Shown: positions 20,950-29,799 of the stretch, in pieces
How positions within the stretch are numbered: the stretch's first letter is position 1
How the letters are laid out: each line of letters opens with the position of its first letter
DNA from: a virus
IMG/VR virus record: IMGVR_UViG_3300008448_000303
Coordinates: 1-35,589 of that record
Strand: one strand, 5' to 3'
Length of the DNA stretch: 35,589 nt
Notes under the pieces: generated by a model
What the model was told of the DNA's origin: nothing
Seen by the model: the letters and a program-made list of their open reading frames with translations, nothing else
The model's database searches: none
Made by a program: the position numbers and the translations under genes

Positions 20950-21635
20950 TACTTCCTCAAATCTTCTGCTGTGTTCATGTTTAGCCAAATGAATGCCTCG
21001 TGAATAAAGGATTGAGTCGCTGCTCCGTAGTGGGCATCCCAATCGTTTAGGGCTACATTTGTTGTAACTATTGTGGGCAATCCGTTGTTGAATCGGGTGC
21101 GCAAGACGTGGTGGAGCATGTTCTTCTGCCAGCCCGAAGCGCTTGAGTGCTCCTTGCCTACGTCGTCTAGAACCAGGATTCGGACGTTGTATGAGTCATC
21201 CGTAGCCTCGCCTAGCAGGCCATTGTAGAGCAGCTCGTCGTTAGGGTCGTGGTCCTCCATAATGGCTCCCTTTAGGTCTAGGAGGCCGTTATAGGTGATG
21301 AAGTAGCAAGGTCGTGGAACGGCTCTCCCCGGCTCCATACCGACCACAGAAGGGTCTACGTTGCGGATGATGTCCTGTATCACAGCATTGGCTACTGTGG
21401 TCTTACCGCGCCCTGGGAGGCCGTAGAACAGCATTCCAAGGCCGCAGGTCTCCTTACCCTCAGCACGCAGTATACGGCCGTTGTAGAGGCTTTTAAGCCA
21501 CTTTTGGATGGCTTCTGTGGATTCCCCTGGGATGTCCTTACAGTCAGTTAGTTCCCAGCCAATCTTGGCTGGAGGCACGTTTGCGGTCTTAACCCAGGTT
21601 CTCCTGCGAGCAGGCAGTTCGTCAGGCTTATACAT
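20949..21635 (-). CDS. DnaC-like AAA+ helicase loader (228 aa)
   Basis: Walker A is GLPGRGKT (72-79), Walker B ILVLDD (153-158), and TTNVALNDWD follows near residue 195 as the sensor region. The N-terminal 60 residues carry little recognisable structure apart from a basic start. DnaC-family proteins deliver DnaB-like helicases to single-stranded DNA. The gene overlaps the winged-helix gene upstream and is followed by the SWIM protein and helicase, the expected loader context. Confidence 0.9.
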   Translation of the reverse strand: MYKPDELPARRRTWVKTANVPPAKIGWELTDCKDIPGESTEAIQKWLKSLYNGRILRAEGKETCGLGMLFYGLPGRGKTTVANAVIQDIIRNVDPSVVGMEPGRAVPRPCYFITYNGLLDLKGAIMEDHDPNDELLYNGLLGEATDDSYNVRILVLDDVGKEHSSASGWQKNMLHHVLRTRFNNGLPTIVTTNVALNDWDAHYGAATQSFIHEAFIWLNMNTAEDLRK

Positions 21636-22482
21636 CTTCGTCCTCCAAAAGGGCTAGTTTCTTCTTGCTAACCTGCTGGTCATCGACAATAGCGGTCTGC
21701 ACATCTTCTGCAGATACTACACGTTCTTTCGCAGATTGCAAAAGCAGCGGGGCCTTGTACATAAATGCCCGCCACAAGTGGTTGCCATCAGTGTACTTTT
21801 CAGCCTGAAGACCAGAGAAAAACATGTTAATGATTTCTAGCTCCAGCGCCCCGTTTGTGTCGTGCTGCTTGCGGAATCCGGCCAACGCCTGCACAAACCT
21901 GGACTGAGTTACGCTAAATGGCTTGATGCTCCAAATGTTTGCCATGCGGTCTGCAAACTCGTAGGCCACGTCCTTGCAAGTCCAACTAATTGGGTCCAGC
22001 TTTGACCGGTGTATGTCTTTACGCTGCTGAGCCTTCTTTTCTTGAGCCTCAGCATACTCGGCCTTCTTAACCGCCATGTGCTTTTCGCGCTCGCGGATAA
22101 TCTCATCATCGCCAGTAGATGTGCTTTCAAAAAAGTCGTAACCCACTTTGTCGCCTTCCTCTTCGACCTCGTCGAAGAATTTATTTGTAGCATAACTGCT
22201 AGTACTAGCAATACTGCTATTGGAAATACTGCTTATTGGCTGTACTGCTGTAACGGATGTAACGGAGCTTACCGCTACGGTAAGTTCTAAATTAGTTCCG
22301 ATGTGGCGTGAGCGCTTAGCATGAATTAGTTTTGCGGCCTTAAGTTCACGGATGATGTCCATGCTTTTTCTACGGCTAACTGGGCCGTACTTCATCAGAG
22401 CATGGTAATTAATCCGCACCTCTGGGTGCAGGTAGAAGAAATCCAACCAAGCCTTAGCCTGGTCACTTATGTTAGGGCTCAT
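21628..22482 (-). CDS. Winged-helix replication protein, possible initiator or DnaD-like (284 aa)
   Basis: The N-terminal 60 residues form a likely winged helix (INYHALMKYGPVSRRKSMDIIRE, KAAKLIHA). A Ser/Thr/Val-rich linker (about 68-97), an acidic patch, a Lys/Glu/Ala-rich coiled coil (about 130-155) and a helical C-terminal domain follow. This order resembles phage initiators or DnaD/DnaB-type loader partners, which couple with a DnaC-like loader; no specific family motif is proven. The ATG overlaps the upstream stop (TAATG). Confidence 0.75.
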   Translation of the reverse strand: MSPNISDQAKAWLDFFYLHPEVRINYHALMKYGPVSRRKSMDIIRELKAAKLIHAKRSRHIGTNLELTVAVSSVTSVTAVQPISSISNSSIASTSSYATNKFFDEVEEEGDKVGYDFFESTSTGDDEIIREREKHMAVKKAEYAEAQEKKAQQRKDIHRSKLDPISWTCKDVAYEFADRMANIWSIKPFSVTQSRFVQALAGFRKQHDTNGALELEIINMFFSGLQAEKYTDGNHLWRAFMYKAPLLLQSAKERVVSAEDVQTAIVDDQQVSKKKLALLEDEDV

Positions 22483-23168
22483 TATTTGCCGATTATTTTT
22501 TTGAATTCATCAGCAAATGAGCGAGCAAAATGCCGAGCTGCTTCTTCTATAGCATTTTCTAAAAGCTCACCTAAGTCCCAAGTTTCGTCTTCCTCAGACT
22601 CATCAAGGTCTTCTTCTTCTGGCTCTTCTTCCGCGTCATCGCTTGCTAGAGCGCCCTCTATCAGAGTGGCCACAGCCTCTCCTACGTCTAGTACGACTCT
22701 TCGACTGCCAGACCCTTGAGATAACTGCGGCTCAACAGGCTCAGAACTAACCTGAGTTTCTATCTCCGGAATTTCTGTTACAGCCGGCTTCTGTATCGTG
22801 CTAGAAGAGAACGGAATTTGCATCAGACCGTTAGTCAGGTCGTATGCAATAATTGAGTTTTCCTGCGCCACGGACGCTGCCAGTTGGCACTCCGGGTCCT
22901 CGTCATCCCACAGGATAAAGAACTTAATCTCATTATCCTTGTGCTCTTTAAGTAGGGTTTTGTAGTCATTCTTGTCGTACGCTACCCACGGGATACTTTT
23001 GTCTTGAGCAAGTTGTTCTGCCCATATTTGGCCGTCTGACTGCTTGTCTTTGTAAACAGTAGCCAGTGCTACCGAATCCATGGCATCAGCCATGTCTGTA
23101 ATTAGGGCCTCTACGTTAGCCCTGGTTGATTTTGCGTTTCCAATAACCGCGATGGTTACTCGTCTCAT
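22482..23168 (-). CDS. Rossmann-like N-terminal domain protein with acidic tail (228 aa)
   Basis: The N-terminal 120 residues alternate strand and helix (RVTIAVIGNAKSTRANVEALI, KFFILWDDEDPECQLAASVAQ, SIIAYDLTNG), like SLOG or DUF2493-type nucleotide-binding proteins, although no proven motif is present. The C-terminus is very acidic (about 175-205) and ends in an amphipathic helix. The start at 23168 follows a near-perfect AAGGAGG and lies after the promoter at 23194-23222; the longer frame's ATG lies upstream of the predicted transcript. First gene of the replisome transcript. Confidence 0.8.
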   Translation of the reverse strand: MRRVTIAVIGNAKSTRANVEALITDMADAMDSVALATVYKDKQSDGQIWAEQLAQDKSIPWVAYDKNDYKTLLKEHKDNEIKFFILWDDEDPECQLAASVAQENSIIAYDLTNGLMQIPFSSSTIQKPAVTEIPEIETQVSSEPVEPQLSQGSGSRRVVLDVGEAVATLIEGALASDDAEEEPEEEDLDESEEDETWDLGELLENAIEEAARHFARSFADEFKKIIGK

Positions 23169-23193
23169 GGTTTCCTCCTTTGACGGAGATATC

Positions 23194-23222
23194 ATGTTAT
23201 GACGAAGTTATGGGCTTGTCAA
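23194..23222 (-). promoter_or_regulatory. Strong promoter for the replisome operon
   Basis: Minus strand TTGACA, 17 bases, TAACAT: perfect -35, ideal spacer, TAnnnT -10. The TGA in the -35 is the stop codon of the gpI-like gene. Transcription should start near 23187, about 20 bases before the ATG at 23168. Confidence 0.75.
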
Positions 23223-25228
23223 CTTCCAATGAAAAGTGCCCAAGTAGACCCGAGTTGCATGTACTCTGGCAGGGCGGTAATCAATCGTTTGGTAACGTAA
23301 AGCCTGTTTTTGTAGTAGTAGCTTTTGCCGTTTGTGTCGTCGTTGTCTTCCCACAAAAGGTCGGTAGTTTCGTAGTATCCAGCGTCACCATCGAAGTACT
23401 GGTTTAGTGAGTCTGTTTGCTCAAACAAAGCCCCATCAAAGTAGGCTTGAGTACCAGACGCAGCAGCAGAATAAGATTCAATTGAGATAGTTGCAGTGGC
23501 TGCGTTAGCAGGCGCTACTCCAGTCACATAAACCCTAGTCCACCCTGACGAACTAACTGCAGTTGTAGTTCCGCTTGATGTGCTGATAAGCGTAGAAGAG
23601 CCGTCATACCAACTTATCCCTGCCTTGTAACTAACGGCGCTGTTTACGTCTTTTACATACATTGACCACGTGTATGCTGAGCCAGCTGTAACAGGAACTG
23701 AAGATTGATTACAACCAAACTTTGCCCCTCCGTTGGAGGTTAGCAGTAGTGACCCCGTTCCAGAGTAAGCTGCCGCGGTACTTACAGAGTTTGCTGATGA
23801 AGACACTACAGACCAGTTAGTTGTAGCCGACGCAAATGTCGGGTTCTTAGCCAAGTTGACACGCATAGCGGCTAGGTATAGGTCAATTCTTCTAGCGTCT
23901 ACGTAGTCTGACGCTGAGGAAGCTTGCTCAAACTGACCCGCATCTAGGTAGTGAATATCTGCTGCAGTAGCGGCAATAGTAACTACTGGTACAGCAAAAG
24001 CCGCACCGGAGGGAGCGGTCCTGTTAGCAGTTGATACACGAGTCCAACTGCTTTCGTTGTTTGTAGCAGAGCTAGAAGATGAGCTGCTAATAAACGTTCC
24101 GTCAGACTTGTACCAGTCAATCTTTAAAGAAACAGAGCGGGCTGTTCCAGACAGGCTAGTCCTGGTGTAGATGCTAAATGTGTACGCTTGTCCGGCTACT
24201 ACTGGGATACCCTGGTTAATTGGATTTGCAGCTCCACACGCTAGCACTGAGTTTGCAGTAGAGGCCGCAACGACCTTCAGTATTCCAAGCTGTGAGTTCG
24301 GGAACAGGGCTGGAGATGTCGACTCAATGTACGGAGGAACCGCAGGAGACTCTCCAGCTCCGCTTATGTTAGTTATTGTTCCGTTAGATACTACAGACCA
24401 CGAGCCCTTAGCGTTCTCAAAAGAAGAGTCCTCGATTGTAAGGAACAAGTTTTTCATTGCAGCTATCGTTGTTGAGTAGCCTGAGAATGACTTTACAAAT
24501 GCTCGTATTCCGTAAGATGAGCCCTTAGTTAGGTAGATAGCAGCAGCGTTCTCTAGAAGTCTGCGGCCTTGTTCGATACCCATTTCAGGCTCGTAGACAA
24601 ACCCAAGCTGGTCCATCATTAATGGAACAAGGCGGCCGTGCAACTTAGAGACGTTGTATCTGTCTTTAACGTTAGTGGCTAAAGACTTAAAGTAGTCATA
24701 CTCAAACCCAAATACATTTAAAAAGTTAGCAAGGTCTAGATTCTTCTTAGCGTCTAATGACAGGAGGTCGTCAGTATTAATCGCGCGGTATGGGAGTGGG
24801 GTGTAGTCGTACATTAAGGCACCGGTACCGCCATCACCCACAGAGGTAGTTAGGTTATTGCCAGCCTTTACCCATTTGCCGTCGATAGTTCTCTTTACAA
24901 AAAGCGAGTAGTAGTATACAAAGTCAGAACCTAGTAGAAAGTTCTCGTTTGCAATAGACGCGCCTGAATCAATATAAGGCAGGTCCAGGGAGTCGTGTTC
25001 AGCATTTGTAACCGACAGCAGTATGTCCCCATCATCCGGGGTAACCGGAAAACCAAACGTGTTTCTTACCAGAAGCAAATTAGTCCAGTCTCCAGATGGC
25101 TTTGTCCATCTAATAGAAATGGTGTTGTAGTAGTGTGGCCGTACAATGAACGGGGTAGCGTCAAACTCTACAAGAGGCTCAGCGCCGTATGTAAAGAGCC
25201 CATAAAAATTACTACCGTATACAGCCAT
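23219..25228 (-). CDS. gpI-like tail protein with two carbohydrate-binding-like modules (669 aa)
   Basis: The N-terminus reads VYGSNFYGLFTYG, followed by an Fn3-like stretch to about 115, then a gpI-type region (TDDLLSLDAKKNLDLANFLNVFG; LVPLMMDQLGFVYEPEMG; KSFSGYSTTI) to about 260. Two related jelly-roll modules follow, about 265-447 and 462-613; each has a WSVVS start, a VxAGxAYT strand, a WYxSxGT-like turn and an FEQ end. Tail position after baseplate J suggests a baseplate-tail-fibre connector that binds host surface sugars. The protein is longer than P2 gpI because of the modules. Confidence 0.8.
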   Translation of the reverse strand: MAVYGSNFYGLFTYGAEPLVEFDATPFIVRPHYYNTISIRWTKPSGDWTNLLLVRNTFGFPVTPDDGDILLSVTNAEHDSLDLPYIDSGASIANENFLLGSDFVYYYSLFVKRTIDGKWVKAGNNLTTSVGDGGTGALMYDYTPLPYRAINTDDLLSLDAKKNLDLANFLNVFGFEYDYFKSLATNVKDRYNVSKLHGRLVPLMMDQLGFVYEPEMGIEQGRRLLENAAAIYLTKGSSYGIRAFVKSFSGYSTTIAAMKNLFLTIEDSSFENAKGSWSVVSNGTITNISGAGESPAVPPYIESTSPALFPNSQLGILKVVAASTANSVLACGAANPINQGIPVVAGQAYTFSIYTRTSLSGTARSVSLKIDWYKSDGTFISSSSSSSATNNESSWTRVSTANRTAPSGAAFAVPVVTIAATAADIHYLDAGQFEQASSASDYVDARRIDLYLAAMRVNLAKNPTFASATTNWSVVSSSANSVSTAAAYSGTGSLLLTSNGGAKFGCNQSSVPVTAGSAYTWSMYVKDVNSAVSYKAGISWYDGSSTLISTSSGTTTAVSSSGWTRVYVTGVAPANAATATISIESYSAAASGTQAYFDGALFEQTDSLNQYFDGDAGYYETTDLLWEDNDDTNGKSYYYKNRLYVTKRLITALPEYMQLGSTWALFIGS

Positions 25229-25236
25229 TTAAAGTC

Positions 25237-25704
25237 CTATCCGAATACGTATGTAGTTACGTACAGGTTGTCTAGGTCTGGGGTTAGCTTGGTGTCTGTT
25301 AGCTCTCCAGATGCACTAATAGATGCGATTACAGTTCCGCTACTATTCTGAACCTCTAGAAGGTTTGCAGACTGGCTAGACGCGCCTTTGATAATAACGC
25401 CTTTGGTCGAAGAGGTAGCTGCAGTAATCAAGCTTCCTCCCGCAACTTTAACGTACTGGTTGTGAGAGTCGCCGATAATTCCAACCTCTAGGTTTGTAAG
25501 CCTAGCGGCTAGGGTCAGGTGGCTAGTTCCTACAGTGAACCCAGAGCTAGTGTAGGTGTTAGTTCCAGTTGCTGGGTTGGTGCCTACAGCAGTCTGAACA
25601 GCAACAACTTCGTCTTGCAACACGTTCACGTGCGCAGCAAGAACTAGGTCCGTGTTATCTACCTTAGTAGTAAACGTGTGTAGGTTTCCTGGATAAGATG
25701 CCAT
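25237..25704 (-). CDS. Short tail-fibre-like protein (155 aa)
   Basis: The start MASYPGNLHTF leads to a helical segment LAAHVNVLQDEVVAVQTAVG, often seen at the head of small phage fibre or receptor proteins, and a beta-rich repetitive tail with GTVIASISASGELT, a typical fibre or head-decoration pattern. It follows baseplate J and precedes the gpI-like gene, so it is part of the distal tail. Trimerisation and receptor binding are inference. Confidence 0.72.
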   Translation of the reverse strand: MASYPGNLHTFTTKVDNTDLVLAAHVNVLQDEVVAVQTAVGTNPATGTNTYTSSGFTVGTSHLTLAARLTNLEVGIIGDSHNQYVKVAGGSLITAATSSTKGVIIKGASSQSANLLEVQNSSGTVIASISASGELTDTKLTPDLDNLYVTTYVFG

Positions 25705-25712
25705 GATTCTCC

Positions 25713-27422
25713 TTACTGAATTCCGCCGATAGCGGTTAGGTTAAACGTGCCTTCTGACGGAATTTCGTTTACGGCACATGTGATTGTTTCAACTACCTGA
25801 GCCTTAACAGACCCTACTGGGGATACAGCAGTAGAAGTAATTGTTCCGCTGGTCAAAGTTGCGTATGCGATAGTAGTTCCAGTAACAGCTGTAACTACCC
25901 ACGTACCATTAGCGGCGGACGATACTTCTGCAACAACAATTGTTTGACCGACTGTAATGTTGTGGGTTGCGCTAGTAGTAATGGTTACTACGTTTGTGCT
26001 TCTACTGTAGTTGTTTACAGAAAATGTTTGAGCAGCAGTTGTTCGTCTCAATAGCTCTACGGTTGCATAGTCCACACCAGGAACAGAGCTTACCGCGTTC
26101 AGGATATACTGCACCGGAATTATCTCAGAGAAGAATGAGTTATCTTGAGAAACTAACTCTCTAATAGATGCCAGTGCACTGGTTGTGGTAGCAGCCTGCT
26201 GGTATTGCGGTAATACACGGACAGTCATGTCAATGTCAATTTCTACATACGTAGGCGGAAGAATAGTAAGCGTAGTGTTTGGAGGAGTTTTATCTAAGAA
26301 GTAAGCAGCTACGTTAGTCGCTAGCGCATTAAACGCAGCGGTTGGTACGTACACACCGCCAGATAGAACTACTCCAAGGTCTCCAAATGGCGCAACATAT
26401 AGAATCACGTTTGTGTAGACAGATGAACTAGCGTTAGCCTTGGCAACGCCCGGTACTTGAAGCGCGAGGTAGGAGTAGTCTTTTAGAGACACAGCCCTAG
26501 TCAAAGCCTTCAAAGCTCTTGGGGCGTTTAGTCGAATAGAGTCAGAGGACTCCTCATCCGCTCCACCAATTGCTCCTTCATTATTGCTCACCGTAATTCC
26601 TGCGGTGATGTTGGTCAGCATGTTGTCGAGAGTAAACGCTGGAACATTACCGAGAGTTCCATTTCCAACCCTGTATGTTGCGTAAATTGTGGATGCCGTA
26701 GGGGGAACTCGGCCACCGATTCCGTCTCCAAATACAACATACGTGTATCCCTCAGCGTCAGTATTCAAAGAGAAAACAGAGTCGTAAGAGTTGTTGTTCA
26801 GCAAAGACGAGCTGTACGAATAGTTAACTCCGTTAATTAATACTGAAACGCTAGAGTTAATTACGTCAGGCTCTGATAGTCGGAAGGCCTGGCTAGGAGC
26901 ACCATTAGATGTGCCAAGCACTTCACTGGAGATAGTCACGCCTTCGCTAGCCAAAACCGTAGCGCTTCCGTTAGTAGCGCCCACTTTAGCGGGTACCGTA
27001 ACTGCCGAGTCTGTCTCAAAAATGATTTGCGTGTTAAGGCCGTTTACTACCGAGGTGGTTGCTACCTGAGTCTTAGCTGGAACTACTACGCTAGAGGCGG
27101 TTGAGTTGCTAAAGGTCAGCGTTACGGATGCAGCTGAGATTGCTGTTGGAACGTAGCCAAGCATACGAGCAAGTTGAAGAAGGCTGTCCCTTTGGCTCGC
27201 AGTTGCAATAAAACCTTCGTTTGCAGCTCGGTCAGTGTAGAAGTTCATCAAATCGCCAAGGTATGAGAACAACTCAATCATGACCATGCCTAGGTCAGAC
27301 GGGTCACGGCTAGTCCAGTTAGGGGCAAACTGATTAATAAGATTAGTTAGGTCGTCCCTAATTGCTATGTAGTCCCTAGAGGTGTAATCTACCTGTGGGA
27401 TATAATTAATGTTATTATCCAC
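25713..27422 (-). CDS. Baseplate J/gp6-like wedge protein (569 aa)
   Basis: The N-terminus has YTSRDYIAIRDDLTNLI and WTSRDPSDLGMVMIELFSYLGDLMNFYTDRAANEGF, the hallmark of baseplate J and T4 gp6-like proteins, then a beta-rich middle with VFGDGIGGRVPP and a helical block (DEESSDSIRLNAPRALKAL). Residues beyond about 480 look like an extra beta module with VTITTSATHNITVG. It links wedge subunits around the hub. The start is GTG at 27422 with AGGAG upstream and an 8-base overlap with gp25. Confidence 0.93.
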   Translation of the reverse strand: MDNNINYIPQVDYTSRDYIAIRDDLTNLINQFAPNWTSRDPSDLGMVMIELFSYLGDLMNFYTDRAANEGFIATASQRDSLLQLARMLGYVPTAISAASVTLTFSNSTASSVVVPAKTQVATTSVVNGLNTQIIFETDSAVTVPAKVGATNGSATVLASEGVTISSEVLGTSNGAPSQAFRLSEPDVINSSVSVLINGVNYSYSSSLLNNNSYDSVFSLNTDAEGYTYVVFGDGIGGRVPPTASTIYATYRVGNGTLGNVPAFTLDNMLTNITAGITVSNNEGAIGGADEESSDSIRLNAPRALKALTRAVSLKDYSYLALQVPGVAKANASSSVYTNVILYVAPFGDLGVVLSGGVYVPTAAFNALATNVAAYFLDKTPPNTTLTILPPTYVEIDIDMTVRVLPQYQQAATTTSALASIRELVSQDNSFFSEIIPVQYILNAVSSVPGVDYATVELLRRTTAAQTFSVNNYSRSTNVVTITTSATHNITVGQTIVVAEVSSAANGTWVVTAVTGTTIAYATLTSGTITSTAVSPVGSVKAQVVETITCAVNEIPSEGTFNLTAIGGIQ

Positions 27423-27816
27423 GTGCTATCTCCTGTAGTAAGTCGCCGGTTCTATTGAACAGGGCCGTGTTTAGGGAGACGCTATCCTGCTCTCCAGACG
27501 GAAGTGAGTACCTGATTTCAAACTCCATGATGCCCGAATAGTCGTCGTATGTAGGGTTAATCTCTAACAATTGTAGGTCACCGAGCCACTGATTAAAGGC
27601 GATAGTGATGCTGCGCTGGGCTATTTCCATGGCCGTTTCTTCGTTCTCAAATACGGTTGTGTGCAAGTCGCTGCCAAAGTCAGGGCGCATAACTCGCTCG
27701 CCAAACTTAGTAGCAAGCAGCATAACTATGCGGTTCTTCCAGACAATCCTGGCGTCTGTAGTAGCTTCTATACGGCCTAGTGAGTTAAACCTAAAAGGCA
27801 TAGCGATAACTGACAT
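27415..27816 (-). CDS. gp25-like baseplate wedge protein (133 aa)
   Basis: The family hallmark FGERVMRPDFGSDLHT appears near residue 38, after a basic helical start and before an SITIAFNQWL helix. Proteins of this family are the most conserved wedge part in contractile systems. The ATG at 27816 (TAATG overlap with the spike stop, GGAG upstream) is preferred to an ATG six codons upstream at 27834. Confidence 0.93.
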   Translation of the reverse strand: MSVIAMPFRFNSLGRIEATTDARIVWKNRIVMLLATKFGERVMRPDFGSDLHTTVFENEETAMEIAQRSITIAFNQWLGDLQLLEINPTYDDYSGIMEFEIRYSLPSGEQDSVSLNTALFNRTGDLLQEIARG

Positions 27817-28499
27817 TATGAGGCTCCAATCCATAGTGGGAAGTTAGGGTCTCCGCCTTCAAACGAGGCCCAAACAGCTTGAGAAGGTCTGGGTTTGTAC
27901 TTACCCACCAAATTAAGGGTAGCAATAATACCCGGCGTAGCGGGGCCAACTCCTGCGGCATCAGAGCTGATAAAGGTGTTTGTACTGCTGGCTGAAGAAA
28001 CAAACTGTATATAATCTCCAGCTTCTAAGTCCAAAATAAGACTGACGGTCATTGTAACTTCAGCGTCATTGCCTGCCAGAGTAATCTTAGTGTTGCTATC
28101 CGGTATGTCTGTGCCGTTCTTCCTAAACCATATGTTTGCGGTGCCAGAGCTAGAGTTAGTTTTAATAAGCATGGAAGAAAACTGTACAAAGTAATCTCCA
28201 GTTTCTTCTACGTATATTTTAGCACCATCCAGGTAAGTCTTATTAGTATCGCCTTCAACCCAGCTAGTATTAATTACCGTAGCTGTGTTAACTCCGATAC
28301 TTTGGTCAGCGGTTGTGTAAAAAGTTCCGTAAGGGTAACTTACCTGACTGATAGCCCCGCCAACTGGCCAAGCCCAATCCGTTACTTGTTCACCCATAAC
28401 TTGTGGGACTATCATCTTTACTCTGCCCAGATTTTTAGGGTCATTATTATCTACAACGACTCCTCTATATAACCCAAAGTACTTTTCATCGTGCGACAT
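27816..28499 (-). CDS. OB-fold baseplate spike protein with inserted jelly-roll-like domain (227 aa)
   Basis: The N-terminal 48 residues (YRGVVVDNNDPKNLGRVKMIVPQ, then WAWPVGG) and the C-terminal 22 (PSQAVWASFEGGDPNFPLWIG) are the two halves of a gp5/gpV-type OB fold. Between them, residues about 51-203 form a separate beta-rich module with GDYFVQFSSML, ANIWFRKNGTDIPDSNT and GDYIQFVSS, which resembles C1q/TNF-like domains in phage tail proteins. The OB half should cap the hub; the insert may bind the host surface. No helical spike or lysozyme domain is present. Confidence 0.85.
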   Translation of the reverse strand: MSHDEKYFGLYRGVVVDNNDPKNLGRVKMIVPQVMGEQVTDWAWPVGGAISQVSYPYGTFYTTADQSIGVNTATVINTSWVEGDTNKTYLDGAKIYVEETGDYFVQFSSMLIKTNSSSGTANIWFRKNGTDIPDSNTKITLAGNDAEVTMTVSLILDLEAGDYIQFVSSASSTNTFISSDAAGVGPATPGIIATLNLVGKYKPRPSQAVWASFEGGDPNFPLWIGAS

Positions 28500-29799
28500 T
28501 TCGGGCCACCTTAGCTCTAATTGTGGGCGACATAGATGGTTTTTGTGGACGGCTATTCAAGTTGCCCTGAACTGATACCCAGGTATTTTGACGTATGTGC
28601 TTGCTAGCAACGTTTGCTCTGTTAGTCCTGCTTACCAAAGAAACAGCGCCTTTTGGTTTTGACTGGTTACCCGCAGACCTCAACACAGTTTGTGGTATTA
28701 CTCGAGTGCTTCTTGTCCTAGAAGATATTAGTCGAGTAGCCCTAGATGGCGGTGTTATTGGATACTTAGGGTCAGCGGTTTCTCCTAAAGAGTCCGTGCC
28801 TAGTAGAAGCCTTGTAGTAAACCTCTGAGCGTTTAAAGACTCTTCGATAACATAATGCTCTACGCGTAGCACTGTCCAGTATCCAGAGTACTCAGTTCCA
28901 ACACCGGCAATGTATACCGGATGACCTGGCTTAAGACGAGTATCGCCAATTACCTCCGCCTCAGCAGAGTACGGAAAACGACTTTTCTCATCAGCACTTT
29001 TGGCTTCTTGAACGGCTGTATTGTAGTTATTTGCAACAACAGCCGTGCTGTGCTTATCAAATAGCTCAGGCTGTGAGTTACGCCTGGTGGGTAGTGAGCG
29101 GCGTTGTTTTGTATATTTAAAATATTTGCCTGTCTCAGGGTCTACACCCGCAATAGATATTGCTGACTTGTCCGCCCCGTTATGCGCTAGGGTCTCGCCA
29201 ATCAGCGGCTTAAATGAATACAGCGGAACAGAGGATTTAAAGCCCGCGTCATTTTTAGCAAAGATTGGCGCTTCATAGATGTACTCTTCAAAGTCCTGAG
29301 TAAGTGGCTGAAAATATATAGATGTATTTTCTGCTCGCAAAAAGTACCCGCACTGCTTGGCTAGCTTAACCATAAGCTCCCAATCAGTAAGACCGGCCTG
29401 AGAAATCTGCGGGTAAACGCGTGGGTGCGGCGTCACCTTGTACGAGAACCCGTACTTCTTAGCTATTTTTACGATGACCTGGTCTGCGGTAACGTTCTTG
29501 TAAACCTCTTGGCTACCCTGGCGCATAACGTAGGATGCCCCAATAATACCGACCTCGGTAAAGTTAGAGTTTGAGTCCTGGTGTCCTCTAACGTCATGGA
29601 CATAGCCAAAAAACTCTTTATTTTTTAGTTTAATAATAATTGGGCTGCCTGGCCTAGACTTGTTGAGGGCAGCGTTCCAGTCCCTAAAATAAACCCTAGC
29701 GTAGTCGTGCTCGTAGTTATGCTGACGGTAGGTAACTTTAAACACGCGCTTAAATTGCAGCGTGCTAGCAGGAAGCTCTACAGAAACATAATTAAACAA
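28486..29799 (-). CDS. Baseplate hub protein, gpD/gp27-like (437 aa)
   Basis: Matches the late-control gene D family in order: a first beta barrel (FRDWNAALNKSRPGSPIIIKLK, FFGYVHDVRGHQ), a helical ATP-independent block (VTADQVIVKIAKKYGF) with TDWELMVKLAKQCGYFLRAEN, then the second barrel ending FTTRLLLGTD. The C-terminal 80 residues are basic and disordered (ISSRTRSTRVIPQ). It forms the central hub beneath the tube and holds the spike. The start is TTG at 29799 with AAGGA six bases upstream; no ATG fits. Confidence 0.88.
   Translation of the reverse strand: MFNYVSVELPASTLQFKRVFKVTYRQHNYEHDYARVYFRDWNAALNKSRPGSPIIIKLKNKEFFGYVHDVRGHQDSNSNFTEVGIIGASYVMRQGSQEVYKNVTADQVIVKIAKKYGFSYKVTPHPRVYPQISQAGLTDWELMVKLAKQCGYFLRAENTSIYFQPLTQDFEEYIYEAPIFAKNDAGFKSSVPLYSFKPLIGETLAHNGADKSAISIAGVDPETGKYFKYTKQRRSLPTRRNSQPELFDKHSTAVVANNYNTAVQEAKSADEKSRFPYSAEAEVIGDTRLKPGHPVYIAGVGTEYSGYWTVLRVEHYVIEESLNAQRFTTRLLLGTDSLGETADPKYPITPPSRATRLISSRTRSTRVIPQTVLRSAGNQSKPKGAVSLVSRTNRANVASKHIRQNTWVSVQGNLNSRPQKPSMSPTIRAKVARNVAR

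Noticed and set aside
27816-27834. Upstream start giving the gp25-like protein six extra residues
   Set aside because: The ATG at 27816 has GGAG at good spacing and a TAATG overlap with the spike gene, as seen at many other junctions here.
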